DNA of 64,000 nucleotides from Bin5 sp034422415 (GTDB lineage Bacteria > Chloroflexota > Anaerolineae > Caldilineales > Caldilineaceae), in assembly GCA_965202955.1 (NCBI GenBank), contig OZ241871.1:62001-126000 (forward strand). Direction: 5' to 3'. The notes beneath the pieces are model-generated. The model saw only the letters and a program-made list of their open reading frames with translations. It had not been told where the DNA came from and made no database searches. Shown piece after piece: positions 27,147 to 35,991 of the stretch. The position numbers and the translations under genes are program-made. Within the stretch, counting starts at the first letter, position 1. Every line of letters starts with the position of its first letter.

Positions 27147-27845
27147 TCAGGCCGATTGGGAATTCGGCTCTGGCGGCAAAACGTCGTCAACCGCCACGTC
27201 GAAATCGGGAAACGCCTGCGGCGCCACCGAATCACCGCGATGAAAGGTCAGCTTCGTCTGGTAGACCGCACCGCCCGCAGCCGGCGCATGAGGATCGCGA
27301 TAGACCTCCAATTGACCGTCCACCAGATTCCAGATCCAGTACTCCGCTATGCCCGCCTGCGCGTAAACTGCCCCCTTACGCGTGCGGTCGTAGGAAAGGC
27401 TTGAGTCCGAGACCTCCATCAGCAGGAGAATGTCAGCCGGATAGGGATGACGATCTTCGAACTCACTGCCTGACTCCCTTGAAATCACCAGGTCCGGCTC
27501 GGGTTCGGTCATCAATTCAGCTATGGATATCGGGCCCTGTACGCGAACTTCCACGTCATCACGTGCCAGAAATGCAGCAAGAGCTCGCTGTAACCGAATG
27601 ACAGTACGAATGTGCGGGGGATAGTTTGGACTCATGGACACCAGGAATCCTTCAAGTAGCTCTACTCGTTCGTCCTCGTCAAAGAAACCAGTCCTGATCA
27701 ACTCATGGTATTCATCCAGCGTAAAGCGCCGCAGAGGTACACCCTCTACCGGCACAACAGGTAGGATTGGTTTTCCCGTTTTGCGGTCTTCAGCCGTGAC
27801 CTGCTCAGCTGTTTCAGCCGCAACCGCTGGCGCAGCCGTTGCCAT
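27147..27845 (-). CDS. Uma2-family putative endonuclease inserted in the nuo operon
   Basis: The 232-residue product matches the Uma2 (DUF820) family of PD-(D/E)xK-fold proteins. FTLDEYHELIRTGFFDEDERVELLEG is followed by the family core: PEPDLVISRE (PDL motif), ADILLLMEVSDSSLSYDRTRK (E in LLMEVSD, then the K after the DR segment) and AGIAEYWIWNLVDGQLEVYRDP. Uma2 genes are numerous in cyanobacteria and Chloroflexota; their function is unproven, with nuclease activity inferred from the fold. Position is the oddity: same strand, 11 nt after nuoEF and 44 nt before nuoG, so it is cotranscribed with complex I. Confidence 0.9.
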   Translation of the reverse strand: MATAAPAVAAETAEQVTAEDRKTGKPILPVVPVEGVPLRRFTLDEYHELIRTGFFDEDERVELLEGFLVSMSPNYPPHIRTVIRLQRALAAFLARDDVEVRVQGPISIAELMTEPEPDLVISRESGSEFEDRHPYPADILLLMEVSDSSLSYDRTRKGAVYAQAGIAEYWIWNLVDGQLEVYRDPHAPAAGGAVYQTKLTFHRGDSVAPQAFPDFDVAVDDVLPPEPNSQSA

Positions 27846-27856
27846 CGTTCAAGTCC

Positions 27857-29833
27857 TCAATCGTCGGCCGAGACCAGGTCGTCATGCAACACGACATTGC
27901 CCCCGGACGGCGCAAATGTACTGTCGCGCAGACCGCTCGGCTCGTGCACGTCCGGCCGGTACGCCGGCCGTATCGGCAGCTCCGGCACGACCTCGTCAGG
28001 GTTCGAACTCTCGATCTGCGCGCTGAACTCGTCCCGGTACTTGAGCAGATTGCTCTGCAATCCCCACACCGACGCCTCGCCGAACGGGCAGAAGCTCTTG
28101 CCCTCAATGTTGTCGGCGATATACTCCATCAGCTCCAGGTCCTTCCCTCGGCCCTGCCCCTCCTCGATCCGCAGCAGGATCTTCTCCAGCCACGCCGTTC
28201 CCTCGCGGCAGGGTGTGCACTTGCCGCAGCTCTCCTCGCGATAGAAGCCCAGCGTCCGTCGCGCCACCTCAACCATCGAGGTGCGCTCGTCAATGGCGAT
28301 CACGCCGGCTGAGCCGAGCAGCGAACCGGCCTCCGTCACGCTCTCAAAATCGAGCGGCGTATCGAACTGGTCCGGCTTGAGCAGCTTCATCGACAGGCCG
28401 CCCGGCACGATCGCCTTGATCGCGCTTCCCTCATACTGCGGGCCGCCGCCGTACTCGTTGACCAGCTCGCTCAGCGGCGTCGCGTGCGGCAGCTCGTAAA
28501 GGCCGGGCCGCTTGACGTTCCCGCTCAAACAGAAGATGCGCATACCGGGGCTGCGCTCGGTCCCGAATTCCTTGTACCAATCCACGCCGCGGCGCATCAC
28601 GTGCGTGACGTTGCAGATCGACTCCACGTTGTTGACAATCGTCGGCTTGGCATACAGCCCCTCGACCGCCGGGAAGGGCGGTTTGAGCCGCGGCTGCCCG
28701 CGATAACCCTCCAGGCTCGAAAGCTGCGCCGTCTCCTCGCCGCACTCGTACGCGCCCGCGCCGCGGTGCAGCACCACGTCCAGCTTCTTGCCGCTGCCGA
28801 ACACGTCGTCGCCGAGATAGCCCTTTCCCGTCGCCTCGGCCAGCGCCGCTTCCATGCGCGTGTAAGCAAAATAGTACTCGCCGCGTATATAGATGAACGC
28901 CTTCTCCGACTCGATCGCATGCGCACTCAGTATGATCCCTTCGATCAGCTGATGCGGGTCGTACTCCATGATGATGCGGTCTTTGAAGGTGCCCGGCTCC
29001 GACTCGTCAGCGTTGACCACCAGGTAGCGGGGATGGACGCCCTGGGGCAGAAAGCCCCACTTGATTCCAGTGGGAAAACCCGCGCCGCCGCGCCCGCGGA
29101 TGCCGCTGGCCTTGATCTGATCGACCATGTTGGCCGGCTCGACCTCGCTCAGCACCCGGCGCGCCGTCTCGTAGCCGCCGTCAGCTTCGTATGTCCCGAT
29201 CCTGTGACTGTCCGGCTCGTTGAGACGCGCCATCAGGTAGCGCGGCTCCATCCCGCCTGTACGATAGGGCGTGTCCGCCGCGCCCTCGTTCCCGGGGTCG
29301 GCCTCCGGCGTCCAGCGCGCCAGCTCCGTGAAGCCCTTGCCCGCCCTGAGCAGCTCGATCACCCTGCCCACATCCTCAACCGAATCCAGGTTCTCAAAGT
29401 ACCGGATCTGACCGCTCTTCTGGTCGGTCACGATCGCCATCGGCGCTGTGCCGCAGGAGCCCAGACACTCCATATGGTCGAGCGCGAACTGACCGTCTTC
29501 GGTCTTCTCCCCGTGATGGATGCCCAGCGTGCTCTCAAAATTGTGCAGACAGCGGTTGCCGCCCCGCAGCATACAGGGAACGTTCGTGCACACCTCGATG
29601 TGGTACTCGCCCTTCGGCTCCTCGTGCAGCATATTGTAGAAGCCGACCACCGCCCCCACTTCCGCCGGCGCAATGCCGAGGATCTCCGCCAGCTCGTCCT
29701 GCGCCTCGACCGGGCAGTATCCAAACTCGCGCTGTATCACATAGAGCGCCGGAAGTATCCCCGAGCGCTGCCGCCCCTCCGGGTAGCGCGCCAGTATCCC
29801 GTCTATCTCCTGCCGCATCACATCCGTAATCAT
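27857..29833 (-). CDS. nuoEF: NADH-quinone oxidoreductase NuoE-NuoF fusion
   Basis: One 658-residue frame covers both subunits of the NADH-oxidising module. Residues 1 to about 165 are NuoE, with [2Fe-2S] ligands in CTNVPCML and CLGSCG. The rest is NuoF, with GIRGRGGAGFPTGIKW (NADH/FMN), GAGAYECGEETAQLSSLEG, and the N3 cluster motif SCGKCTPCREGTAW with a later Cys in KSFCPFGE. There is no stop or frame break between the parts; the linker is roughly residues 165-195. A TTG two codons upstream exists, but the ATG at 29833 has GGGGA nearby. NuoE and NuoF are normally separate genes. Confidence 0.94.
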   Translation of the reverse strand: MITDVMRQEIDGILARYPEGRQRSGILPALYVIQREFGYCPVEAQDELAEILGIAPAEVGAVVGFYNMLHEEPKGEYHIEVCTNVPCMLRGGNRCLHNFESTLGIHHGEKTEDGQFALDHMECLGSCGTAPMAIVTDQKSGQIRYFENLDSVEDVGRVIELLRAGKGFTELARWTPEADPGNEGAADTPYRTGGMEPRYLMARLNEPDSHRIGTYEADGGYETARRVLSEVEPANMVDQIKASGIRGRGGAGFPTGIKWGFLPQGVHPRYLVVNADESEPGTFKDRIIMEYDPHQLIEGIILSAHAIESEKAFIYIRGEYYFAYTRMEAALAEATGKGYLGDDVFGSGKKLDVVLHRGAGAYECGEETAQLSSLEGYRGQPRLKPPFPAVEGLYAKPTIVNNVESICNVTHVMRRGVDWYKEFGTERSPGMRIFCLSGNVKRPGLYELPHATPLSELVNEYGGGPQYEGSAIKAIVPGGLSMKLLKPDQFDTPLDFESVTEAGSLLGSAGVIAIDERTSMVEVARRTLGFYREESCGKCTPCREGTAWLEKILLRIEEGQGRGKDLELMEYIADNIEGKSFCPFGEASVWGLQSNLLKYRDEFSAQIESSNPDEVVPELPIRPAYRPDVHEPSGLRDSTFAPSGGNVVLHDDLVSADD

Positions 29834-29929
29834 TCCCAAATCCCCGGAACGTCCCTACAATTCAGCAAAAGAGCCACCCCACTTCCCACCGGCTACAACC
29901 CACTAGCCACCGACCACTGGCCACCGACT

Positions 29930-31783
29930 CTACCGGTCCACTTCGCCCAGCACAATATCGATCGAACCGATGTTGGTCACGACGTCGGACAGCATCTCGC
30001 CCCGGCTGATATGGTCGATGGCATAGAGATTGTTGAAGCTGGGCCCATGGACGTGCAGACGGTACGGCTTGGCCGAGCCGTCGCTGTACACGAAAAAGCC
30101 CAGTTCCCCCTTGCTGCTCTCAATACCGTTGTAGAAGAAACCGGGCGAAACGTGGAAGCCCTCGGTCATCAATTTGAAATGGTGGATCAACGCCTCCATG
30201 CTGACGTCCAGCTCAGCCCGGGGCGGTGCCGCCACCTTCCGGTTGTTCGATTTGTACAGCCCACTCGGCAGATTGCCGACCGCCTGCTCGAGAATGCGGA
30301 CGCTCTGGCGCAGCTCCTCCATACGCACGCGATAGCGGCCATAGCAGTCGCCGCGATCGCTGGTCGGCACCTCGAACTCATATCCTTCGTAGCCCGTGTA
30401 CGGCCGGTCGCGGCGCAGATCCCAGTCGACGCCGCTCCCCCGCAGCATTGGCCCGGTCAAACCCATCGAAAGCGCGTCCTCGCGGCTGACATGGCCAACC
30501 TCCGTCAGCCGCTCCTGCCACAGCGGCGCGTCGGTCAGCATCGACTCGTAATCACTGATCTTCTGCGGCATCAGCCGGATGAAATCCTTCAGCTCGCTGA
30601 CAAAGGCATCAGGCAGGTCCTGCCACACCCCACCGATGCGAATGTAGCTGACGGTCAGACGCGCGCCGCATGCCATCTCGAAAAGGTCTAGGATCCGTTC
30701 CCGCTCGCGCGTCGCATACATCAACAGGCTCATGCCCGTCCCCGACACATCCAGCACATGCGTCGCCAGCCAGAAAAGATGTGAAGCAATCCGCTGCATC
30801 TCCGCCATGATCACCCGGATCACCTGCGCCCGCTCGGGAATCTCAAGGCCCAGCATATGCTCGACGGTCAGACAGTAGCCCAGATTATTCGACATCGACG
30901 AGAGATAGTCCATGCGATCGGTGTAATAGACAAAGTCCTTGTACCGCTTGTTCTCGCCCGTCTTCTCAAATCCGGAATGGAGATAACCCAGGTCCGGGTC
31001 GATGCTGACGACCCGCTCGCCGTCCAGCTCAACCACCAGGCGCAGCACCCCGTGCGTGCTGGGATGGTGCGGACCCATGTTGATGACCATGTTCTCCCGG
31101 CTCATGCCCGGCGGCAGGTCCGGCGCGGCGCTCTCAGCCGCCAGTATCTGCGTGCCCAGCGTCTCAAACTCGGGGTCATCCCAAGTCAGCGTAAAAGGTA
31201 CCTCCTCACCGCCCAGCGGAGACTGCTTCTGCAGCGGATGGTTGTGCCAGCTCTTCGGCATCAGGATTCGGCGCGGGTCAGGATGGCCCTCGAAGCGAAT
31301 GCCCATCAGATCGTAGACTTCGCGCTCCGGCCACTCCGCGCCCCGATAAACGCCCGTCAGGCTGTCGACAAACGGGTCCGCGCCGTTGCCGCCGCCGCCG
31401 TCCGCACAGTCGGCCACGAGCGTCAGGTGCTGGTTGCGAGAATAGGAACGAAACTGGTAGACGGTCTGAAATCGGGCGTTGGCCCCGTCCAGGGGCAGGC
31501 GCGACCGGTCCACGCCCGTTACGTCGATGAGCGTCTCATATTGGAGTTGGGGATCATCGCGCAGGAACGCAGCGATCGTCTTGAGCTGCGCCGGCTTGAC
31601 ATAAACGACCTGGTTGCCGTTGTGCAGGCCGGCGGCAACGACCTCCTCGCCGAACTGCTCGCACAGCCGCCGCGTATCGTCAGTCTCGCCCTCGGGCATC
31701 GGCGCAAGCGCAGGAATGCCGGGCGGGTTCAGCGTGCGCTGCGTCTCGTATGAACGAACAATCGGTGCAACGTCGAGAGGCAT
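29930..31783 (-). CDS. nuoCD: NADH-quinone oxidoreductase NuoC-NuoD fusion
   Basis: One 617-residue frame joins the 30-kDa and 49-kDa subunits of the quinone module. The NuoC part (to about residue 225) has EWPEREVYDLMGIRFEGHPD and RRILMPKSWHNHPLQK. The NuoD part begins ENMVINMGPHHPSTHGVLRL and contains DLGYLHSGFEKTGENKRY and MLRGSGVDWDLRRDRPY. Fusion of C and D is known in enterobacteria and some other phyla. It lies between nuoB (46 nt) and nuoEF (96 nt). Confidence 0.95.
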   Translation of the reverse strand: MPLDVAPIVRSYETQRTLNPPGIPALAPMPEGETDDTRRLCEQFGEEVVAAGLHNGNQVVYVKPAQLKTIAAFLRDDPQLQYETLIDVTGVDRSRLPLDGANARFQTVYQFRSYSRNQHLTLVADCADGGGGNGADPFVDSLTGVYRGAEWPEREVYDLMGIRFEGHPDPRRILMPKSWHNHPLQKQSPLGGEEVPFTLTWDDPEFETLGTQILAAESAAPDLPPGMSRENMVINMGPHHPSTHGVLRLVVELDGERVVSIDPDLGYLHSGFEKTGENKRYKDFVYYTDRMDYLSSMSNNLGYCLTVEHMLGLEIPERAQVIRVIMAEMQRIASHLFWLATHVLDVSGTGMSLLMYATRERERILDLFEMACGARLTVSYIRIGGVWQDLPDAFVSELKDFIRLMPQKISDYESMLTDAPLWQERLTEVGHVSREDALSMGLTGPMLRGSGVDWDLRRDRPYTGYEGYEFEVPTSDRGDCYGRYRVRMEELRQSVRILEQAVGNLPSGLYKSNNRKVAAPPRAELDVSMEALIHHFKLMTEGFHVSPGFFYNGIESSKGELGFFVYSDGSAKPYRLHVHGPSFNNLYAIDHISRGEMLSDVVTNIGSIDIVLGEVDR

Positions 31784-31829
31784 CCTGCCTCCTCAGCGAT
31801 CGCCGGGCCGCTCGAACCCGGCGCTGCAA

Positions 31830-32357
31830 CTACGCCCCCAGGGGCAAGATCTCATCAACCGCCGTCCGGTCACCCTCCGCGCGTCCCGTCCCGACCGTCT
31901 CCAGCGCCTGTTTGGCGCGCAGCTTGTCGAGCGCATAGAGCAGCGACTCGGGCCGAGGCGGGCAGCCGGGCACGTAAACGTCTACCGGTATGATCTTGTC
32001 CACACCCTGGATGATGGCGTAGTTGTTGAAGGGACCGCCGGCGCTGGCGCAGATGCCCATCGCAATCACCCACTTGGGCGCAGACATCTGGTCATAGATG
32101 CGCTTGATCACCGGCGCCATCTTGTTGCTCACGCGGCCCGATACGATCATGAGGTCGGCCTGGCGCGGGCTGGCGCGGAACAGCTCGGAACCGTAGCGCG
32201 CGATGTCATGACGCGCGGTCCCCGTCGCAATCATCTCCATCGCGCAACAGGCCAGCCCAAAGAGAAGCGGCCACGTGCTGTTGGCCCGTCCCCAGTTGAT
32301 TACGCTGTCAAGCGTAGTCGTCAAAATGCCTTCAGGAACTTTCTGTTCTAGGCCCAT
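31830..32357 (-). CDS. nuoB: NADH-quinone oxidoreductase subunit B
   Basis: NuoB holds cluster N2, the last iron-sulfur centre before quinone. The ligands are visible in GLACCAMEM (adjacent Cys pair), MGICASAGG and VPGCPPRPE. The 175-residue length is usual. It is the only NuoB in the window; the divergent second cluster has none. A 160-nt gap separates it from nuoA upstream. Confidence 0.96.
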   Translation of the reverse strand: MGLEQKVPEGILTTTLDSVINWGRANSTWPLLFGLACCAMEMIATGTARHDIARYGSELFRASPRQADLMIVSGRVSNKMAPVIKRIYDQMSAPKWVIAMGICASAGGPFNNYAIIQGVDKIIPVDVYVPGCPPRPESLLYALDKLRAKQALETVGTGRAEGDRTAVDEILPLGA

Positions 32358-32517
32358 TTCAATTCCTTCGGCTCAGCCCTCGCCTGGCCCTGCGGGCGGC
32401 GCCAACTGCCGGTAAAGACTCCAAGCCTACCTGGTCCGGGACCCGTTTTCGGATTCCGCATGTCCGTTCACCGGCGTCGCCCGATGGTCCGCCGCCTTGA
32501 CCCGACAGCCCGGACCG

Positions 32518-32874
32518 CTAATCCCAGTCGAGCGCGCCCTTCTTCCATTCATAGAGGAATCCGACCACGAGAACGATGAAGAAGGGAATCATCGCCACGA
32601 GAGCGAACACACGAAGATCTCTGAGGACGGCGGCCCACGGGTAGAGGAAGATTACCTCGATATCGAAGATCAGAAAGAGCATCGCCACGAGGTAGTACTT
32701 GACCGGAAATCGGCGCCGCGCGTCGGCGAAGGGGATGATTCCCGACTCATATGGCTCCAGCTTCTGCTTGTTTCGTTCCCGCGGACCGAGCAGCGAGGGC
32801 AGGCCGATGGCAATAACGCCGAATCCGGCCGCCAGAACAATCAATATGAGCAGTGGCAGGTAATCGCTTGCCAT
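32518..32874 (-). CDS. nuoA: NADH-quinone oxidoreductase subunit A (main operon)
   Basis: This first gene of the leftward operon encodes a three-helix protein of 118 residues. The conserved loop KLEPYESGIIPFADARRRFP and helices YYLVAMLFLIFDIEVIFLYP define NuoA. The ATG at 32874 is chosen over the upstream frame because AGAGGAAA lies 8 nt before it and the length then equals that of the second NuoA. Confidence 0.95.
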   Translation of the reverse strand: MASDYLPLLILIVLAAGFGVIAIGLPSLLGPRERNKQKLEPYESGIIPFADARRRFPVKYYLVAMLFLIFDIEVIFLYPWAAVLRDLRVFALVAMIPFFIVLVVGFLYEWKKGALDWD

Positions 32875-32915
32875 GCCGGTTTTCCTCTGCGGCGCTCCAA
32901 AACTGAGCGGGGACT

Positions 32916-32957
32916 GTTCGTGCAATTTTACACGAACGTTTCCATTCTAGCACGAAC
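32916..32957. promoter_or_regulatory. Three CACGAAC heptamers overlapping the main nuo promoter (operator candidate)
   Basis: GTTCGTG (32916-32922, reverse orientation), CACGAAC (32931-32937) and CACGAAC (32951-32957). The two direct copies are exactly 20 bp apart, about two helical turns. One lies in the -35/-10 spacer and one at the expected transcription start. The first two also form a 22-bp imperfect palindrome. The layout suggests a repressor or redox regulator site; the protein is unknown. Confidence 0.5.
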
Positions 32958-32973
32958 CGAAACCCGTTGTCAA
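32944..32973 (-). promoter_or_regulatory. Promoter of the main nuo operon
   Basis: On the minus strand, TTGACA (32973-32968) is a perfect -35, followed after 18 bp by TAGAAT (32949-32944), a 5/6 -10. Transcription would start near 32937, about 60 nt before nuoA. The 392-nt gap between the divergent nuoA genes (32875-33266) holds this promoter and the opposing one, and no gene. Confidence 0.7.
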
Positions 32974-33193
32974 AGCCCAACCGCGACAAATCGCTTCCCC
33001 TCCAAACAGGCCACCCGCTGCCAAGGAGACCCGCAGCCGCCCCCGCAGCCGGCATCGCGCACAGCGCCGGCCGGCCCTGATTCCTGCCCCCGTTCGCGGA
33101 CAGCGCAGGACCGCATCGTGTACGACGCACAGCGAAGAGCGCCCCGGATCGGGAATGCGCGCGCTGACATCGCGTTTACACACGGTCCAAACT

Positions 33194-33222
33194 TTCGCAT
33201 TCAGATTTCGCTATGCTATACT
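33194..33222 (+). promoter_or_regulatory. Promoter of the second nuo cluster
   Basis: TTCGCA (33194-33199, 4/6) and TATACT (33217-33222, 5/6) with a 17-bp spacer; TGC before the -10 hexamer makes an extended -10. It starts transcription near 33229, inside the frame open from 33213, which rules out that ATG as the nuoA start. Confidence 0.6.
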
Positions 33223-33266
33223 TGCGCAGGAGTTTGTTAAATTCCACACAAACGGAATTTCGGGAG

Positions 33267-33623
33267 ATGCTGAGCCAGTATTTCTTCATTTTGGTCATGT
33301 CCGGCCTGGCAGTCGTGTTGCCCCTGACTGCCGTAGTTTTGGGCTATTTCATTGGCCCGAGGCGGCCCGACGAAGTTAAAAATGACATCTACGAAAGCGG
33401 CGTGGAAACGATCGGCGAGACATGGGTGCAGTTTCGCGCCCAATACTATCTGATCGGTCTCGTTTTTGTCGTGTTTGACGTGGAAGCGCTCTTTCTCTTC
33501 CCGATCGCGGTAGCTTATCAGCAGCTGGAGATGTTCGCCGTTCTGGCCACCATCTTCTTCGTCCTGCTCCTGGTAATCGGGCTGCTCTACGATTGGCGAA
33601 AGGGCGCGCTGGAGTGGCAATAG
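33267..33623 (+). CDS. nuoA: NADH-quinone oxidoreductase subunit A (second cluster)
   Basis: This is a second NuoA, 118 residues and three helices, with IYESGVETIGETWVQFRAQY and GLVFVVFDVEALFLFPIAV. The loop ESGVE..GETWVQF differs clearly from the first copy (ESGIIPFADARRRF), so this is an old paralogue or a separately acquired gene, not a recent duplicate. The ATG at 33267 gives a length equal to the first copy; GGGAG abuts it, so the ribosome site is poor and the exact start is uncertain. No nuoB, C or D follows: the next gene is nuoH. Confidence 0.9.
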   Translation: MLSQYFFILVMSGLAVVLPLTAVVLGYFIGPRRPDEVKNDIYESGVETIGETWVQFRAQYYLIGLVFVVFDVEALFLFPIAVAYQQLEMFAVLATIFFVLLLVIGLLYDWRKGALEWQ

Positions 33624-33711
33624 CTCCTCCTTAGGAGCAGTTGGAATCGCTGCAAGAGTGCCCGGGCATTGGTCTGCCCAATACGATTCTTTGCTTTGCG
33701 GAGTCGCGACT

Positions 33712-34953
33712 ATGCAAATAACCCAGTGGAGCGATGTGCTCTCCGGTTGGCTCGTCGGCCTGGGACTGCCCGAATGGGCAGCGATTTTCCTCGTCTACGC
33801 AGTCGGCGCCTTCGTCCTCATCAACTACGGTATGCTCTCGGTCCTGCTGCTGATCTGGATCACACGCAAGGTCATCAGCCGCATACAGGACCGCATCGGA
33901 CCCAACCGCGTTGGCAAGTTTGGCCTGCTGCAGACGGTTGCCGACGCCGCCAAGCTTCTCTCGAAAGAGGACATCACGCCGCGCGAAGCCGACAAAATCG
34001 CATACAATCTGTCGCCGATCCTCGCCGTGTCCGGCGTTCTGATGCTGCTCGCAGTCATCCCCTTTGCCCCCGGGCTGACAGGGGTTGACCTCAATATCGC
34101 CGCGCTCTATGTCGTCGCGCTCGGCTCGATCGGCATCATGGCTGCCCTGATGGCCGGTTGGGGCAGCAACAACAAGTACGCGCTCCTGGCCGGCTTCCGC
34201 GTGGTCGCGCAGCTGCTCAGCTACGAGATACCGCTCGTGCTCGCAATTCTAACCGTCGTGCTGCTGACCGGCTCGATGCGCTTCGGCAATATCGTCGAAA
34301 CACAGTCGCTCCACCTGGGCGGCTTCAATCTCGGCGTCGGCTGGCTCGGCATCGTCATGCCCGGCGCCCTGCTCATCTTTTTTATCAGCTCGCTCGCCGA
34401 AGCCGAGCTCACACCCTTCGACCTGCTCGAAGCCGAATCCGAACTGATCGCCGGCTTCCACATCGAATACTCGGGCATGAAATTCGCTATGTTCTTCCTC
34501 GCCCAGTTCCTCAACGCCTGGATTCTGGCCGCGGTCATGGTCACTCTCTTTCTGGGAGGCTGGCAGGGCCCGGGCGTCGGGCTCCCGGTCGTCGGCCCGC
34601 TGCTGGGACTCGGCTACTTTATGCTCAAAGTCTACGGCGTCTATGTCCTTCAGCAGTGGATCCGCGGTACCTTTCCCCGCATGCGCATCGATCAGATGAT
34701 GTACTTTGCCTGGAAGGTGCTCGTGCCGTTGATGATCGGCCTGATCGTCGTTCAGGCCATCGTGCAAAAGCTGCCGACGCCGGTCGTTGTCCACTACGTC
34801 CTGATCTTCGTCGCCAATATCGGTGTACTGGCGATCGTCGCCACCGTTCTTCAGAAATACTTCCGCCAGGAGCAGATGCGCACCAAGCGCTCATTTGAAC
34901 CGACTTCGCTGATCGGCACGATGCAGGTCAACGAAGAGGGCACAATGTATTAA
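33712..34953 (+). CDS. nuoH: NADH-quinone oxidoreductase subunit H (second cluster)
   Basis: The 413-residue polytopic protein has NuoH hallmarks: RIGPNRVGKFGLLQTVADAA, GWGSNNKYALLAGFRVVAQL and ELTPFDLLEAESELIAGFHI. It is longer than the main-operon NuoH (326), with about 20 extra N-terminal residues, a longer central loop and a C-terminal extension containing two further hydrophobic segments and YFRQEQMRTKRSFEP. The ATG at 33712 is chosen over 33658 because the upstream residues are not family-like. It directly follows nuoA in a cluster lacking all quinone-module genes except this one. Confidence 0.94.
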   Translation: MQITQWSDVLSGWLVGLGLPEWAAIFLVYAVGAFVLINYGMLSVLLLIWITRKVISRIQDRIGPNRVGKFGLLQTVADAAKLLSKEDITPREADKIAYNLSPILAVSGVLMLLAVIPFAPGLTGVDLNIAALYVVALGSIGIMAALMAGWGSNNKYALLAGFRVVAQLLSYEIPLVLAILTVVLLTGSMRFGNIVETQSLHLGGFNLGVGWLGIVMPGALLIFFISSLAEAELTPFDLLEAESELIAGFHIEYSGMKFAMFFLAQFLNAWILAAVMVTLFLGGWQGPGVGLPVVGPLLGLGYFMLKVYGVYVLQQWIRGTFPRMRIDQMMYFAWKVLVPLMIGLIVVQAIVQKLPTPVVVHYVLIFVANIGVLAIVATVLQKYFRQEQMRTKRSFEPTSLIGTMQVNEEGTMY

Positions 34954-35023
34954 CCGGCCGGGCCGGATCCAGTTCCGCCCGCCGCGCCGCCGCCAAAGGG
35001 CAGATCAGAGGCAGGAAATCGCT

Positions 35024-35554
35024 ATGGAACTACCGCTGGGAATCCAGGTTCCGATTCCAACATTCGAACAGTTCGTTTTTATTCAGGTCGCGCTGCTGAC
35101 CGCGGTGGCAGGCCTGACGGTAGTGACCAGCCGCAACCTCTTTCACAGCGCGCTCGCCCTTACGCTCACTTTCTTCGGCGTGGCCGGCATCTACGTCTTT
35201 CTGGAAGCGGAGTTTCTCGCGGTCAGCCAGGTCCTCGTCTATGTAGGCGCGATCGCAATGCTGATCGCCTTCGCGATTATGTTGACGCGCAGCATGATGT
35301 ACGGACGCACCTCCCCGCTCAACAACCAGTGGGGCAAATCGTCGCTCTTCGCGCTGCTCTTCTTCTTGGCGCTGCTGGCCTTCGCCCGCGCCACGCCCTG
35401 GCCGGCCGCAAGCGAAGAAGTCGTCGCCGACGAGGCGATGATCGGCGCGCTGGGCCGGGAGTTTGTCACCACCTATGTGATCGCGTTCGAAGTGCTGGGG
35501 CTGCTGCTGCTGCTGGCCTTGGTCGGTGCGGTCATGCTGGCGCGCGATCGATAG
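35024..35554 (+). CDS. nuoJ: NADH-quinone oxidoreductase subunit J (second cluster)
   Basis: A 176-residue NuoJ with VVTSRNLFHSALALTLTFFG and AVSQVLVYVGAIAMLIAFAI, then a hydrophilic loop and two further helices. GGCAGG lies about 10 nt before the ATG. No nuoI separates it from nuoH, whereas nuoI normally sits there. Confidence 0.94.
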   Translation: MELPLGIQVPIPTFEQFVFIQVALLTAVAGLTVVTSRNLFHSALALTLTFFGVAGIYVFLEAEFLAVSQVLVYVGAIAMLIAFAIMLTRSMMYGRTSPLNNQWGKSSLFALLFFLALLAFARATPWPAASEEVVADEAMIGALGREFVTTYVIAFEVLGLLLLLALVGAVMLARDR

Positions 35555-35636
35555 GACCAACAGCCGCTCGCGAACTTTTGCATCGACGACTGAAATTTTC
35601 TGGCTATGGCTACTGCACGATTCCGGGGTTGACTCC

Positions 35637-35951
35637 ATGGTTCCGCTAAGCTGGTATCTCATGCTCGCCGCATTCCTCTTTTCCTGCGGGCTCTACGGAG
35701 CGCTGGCCCGCCGCAACGCGATCGCGATGCTGATGGGGATCGAGCTGATGCTCAACGCCGCCAATATCAACCTGGTGGCCTTCTGGCGGCACGGCGTCGG
35801 CCCCATGGCGGACCTGACGGGACAGGTCTTCGCGGTCCTGATTATCGGTCTGGCCGCGGCCGAAGCAGCGGTAGGGCTGGCGCTGATCATCGCCGTCTAC
35901 CGCGAGCGGCGCACTATCGATGTCGACGAGCTCGACCTGCTGGCCGGCTGA
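35637..35951 (+). CDS. nuoK: NADH-quinone oxidoreductase subunit K (second cluster)
   Basis: A 104-residue three-helix NuoK: GALARRNAIAMLMGIELMLN and VLIIGLAAAEAAVGLALIIA carry the two conserved glutamates. The frame is open from 35526, overlapping nuoJ, but the ATG at 35637 gives the family length and a normal start (MVPLSWYLMLAAF). Confidence 0.94.
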   Translation: MVPLSWYLMLAAFLFSCGLYGALARRNAIAMLMGIELMLNAANINLVAFWRHGVGPMADLTGQVFAVLIIGLAAAEAAVGLALIIAVYRERRTIDVDELDLLAG

Positions 35952-35991
35952 CTTTGTTCGGCGGTCAAGGGCCGCTGGAGTTCCAGAAACT

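Noticed and set aside
33213..33266. Upstream ATG at 33213 as the start of the second nuoA
   Set aside because: It falls before the predicted transcription start and overlaps the extended -10 element TGCTATACT; the ATG at 33267 gives 118 residues, matching the first NuoA.
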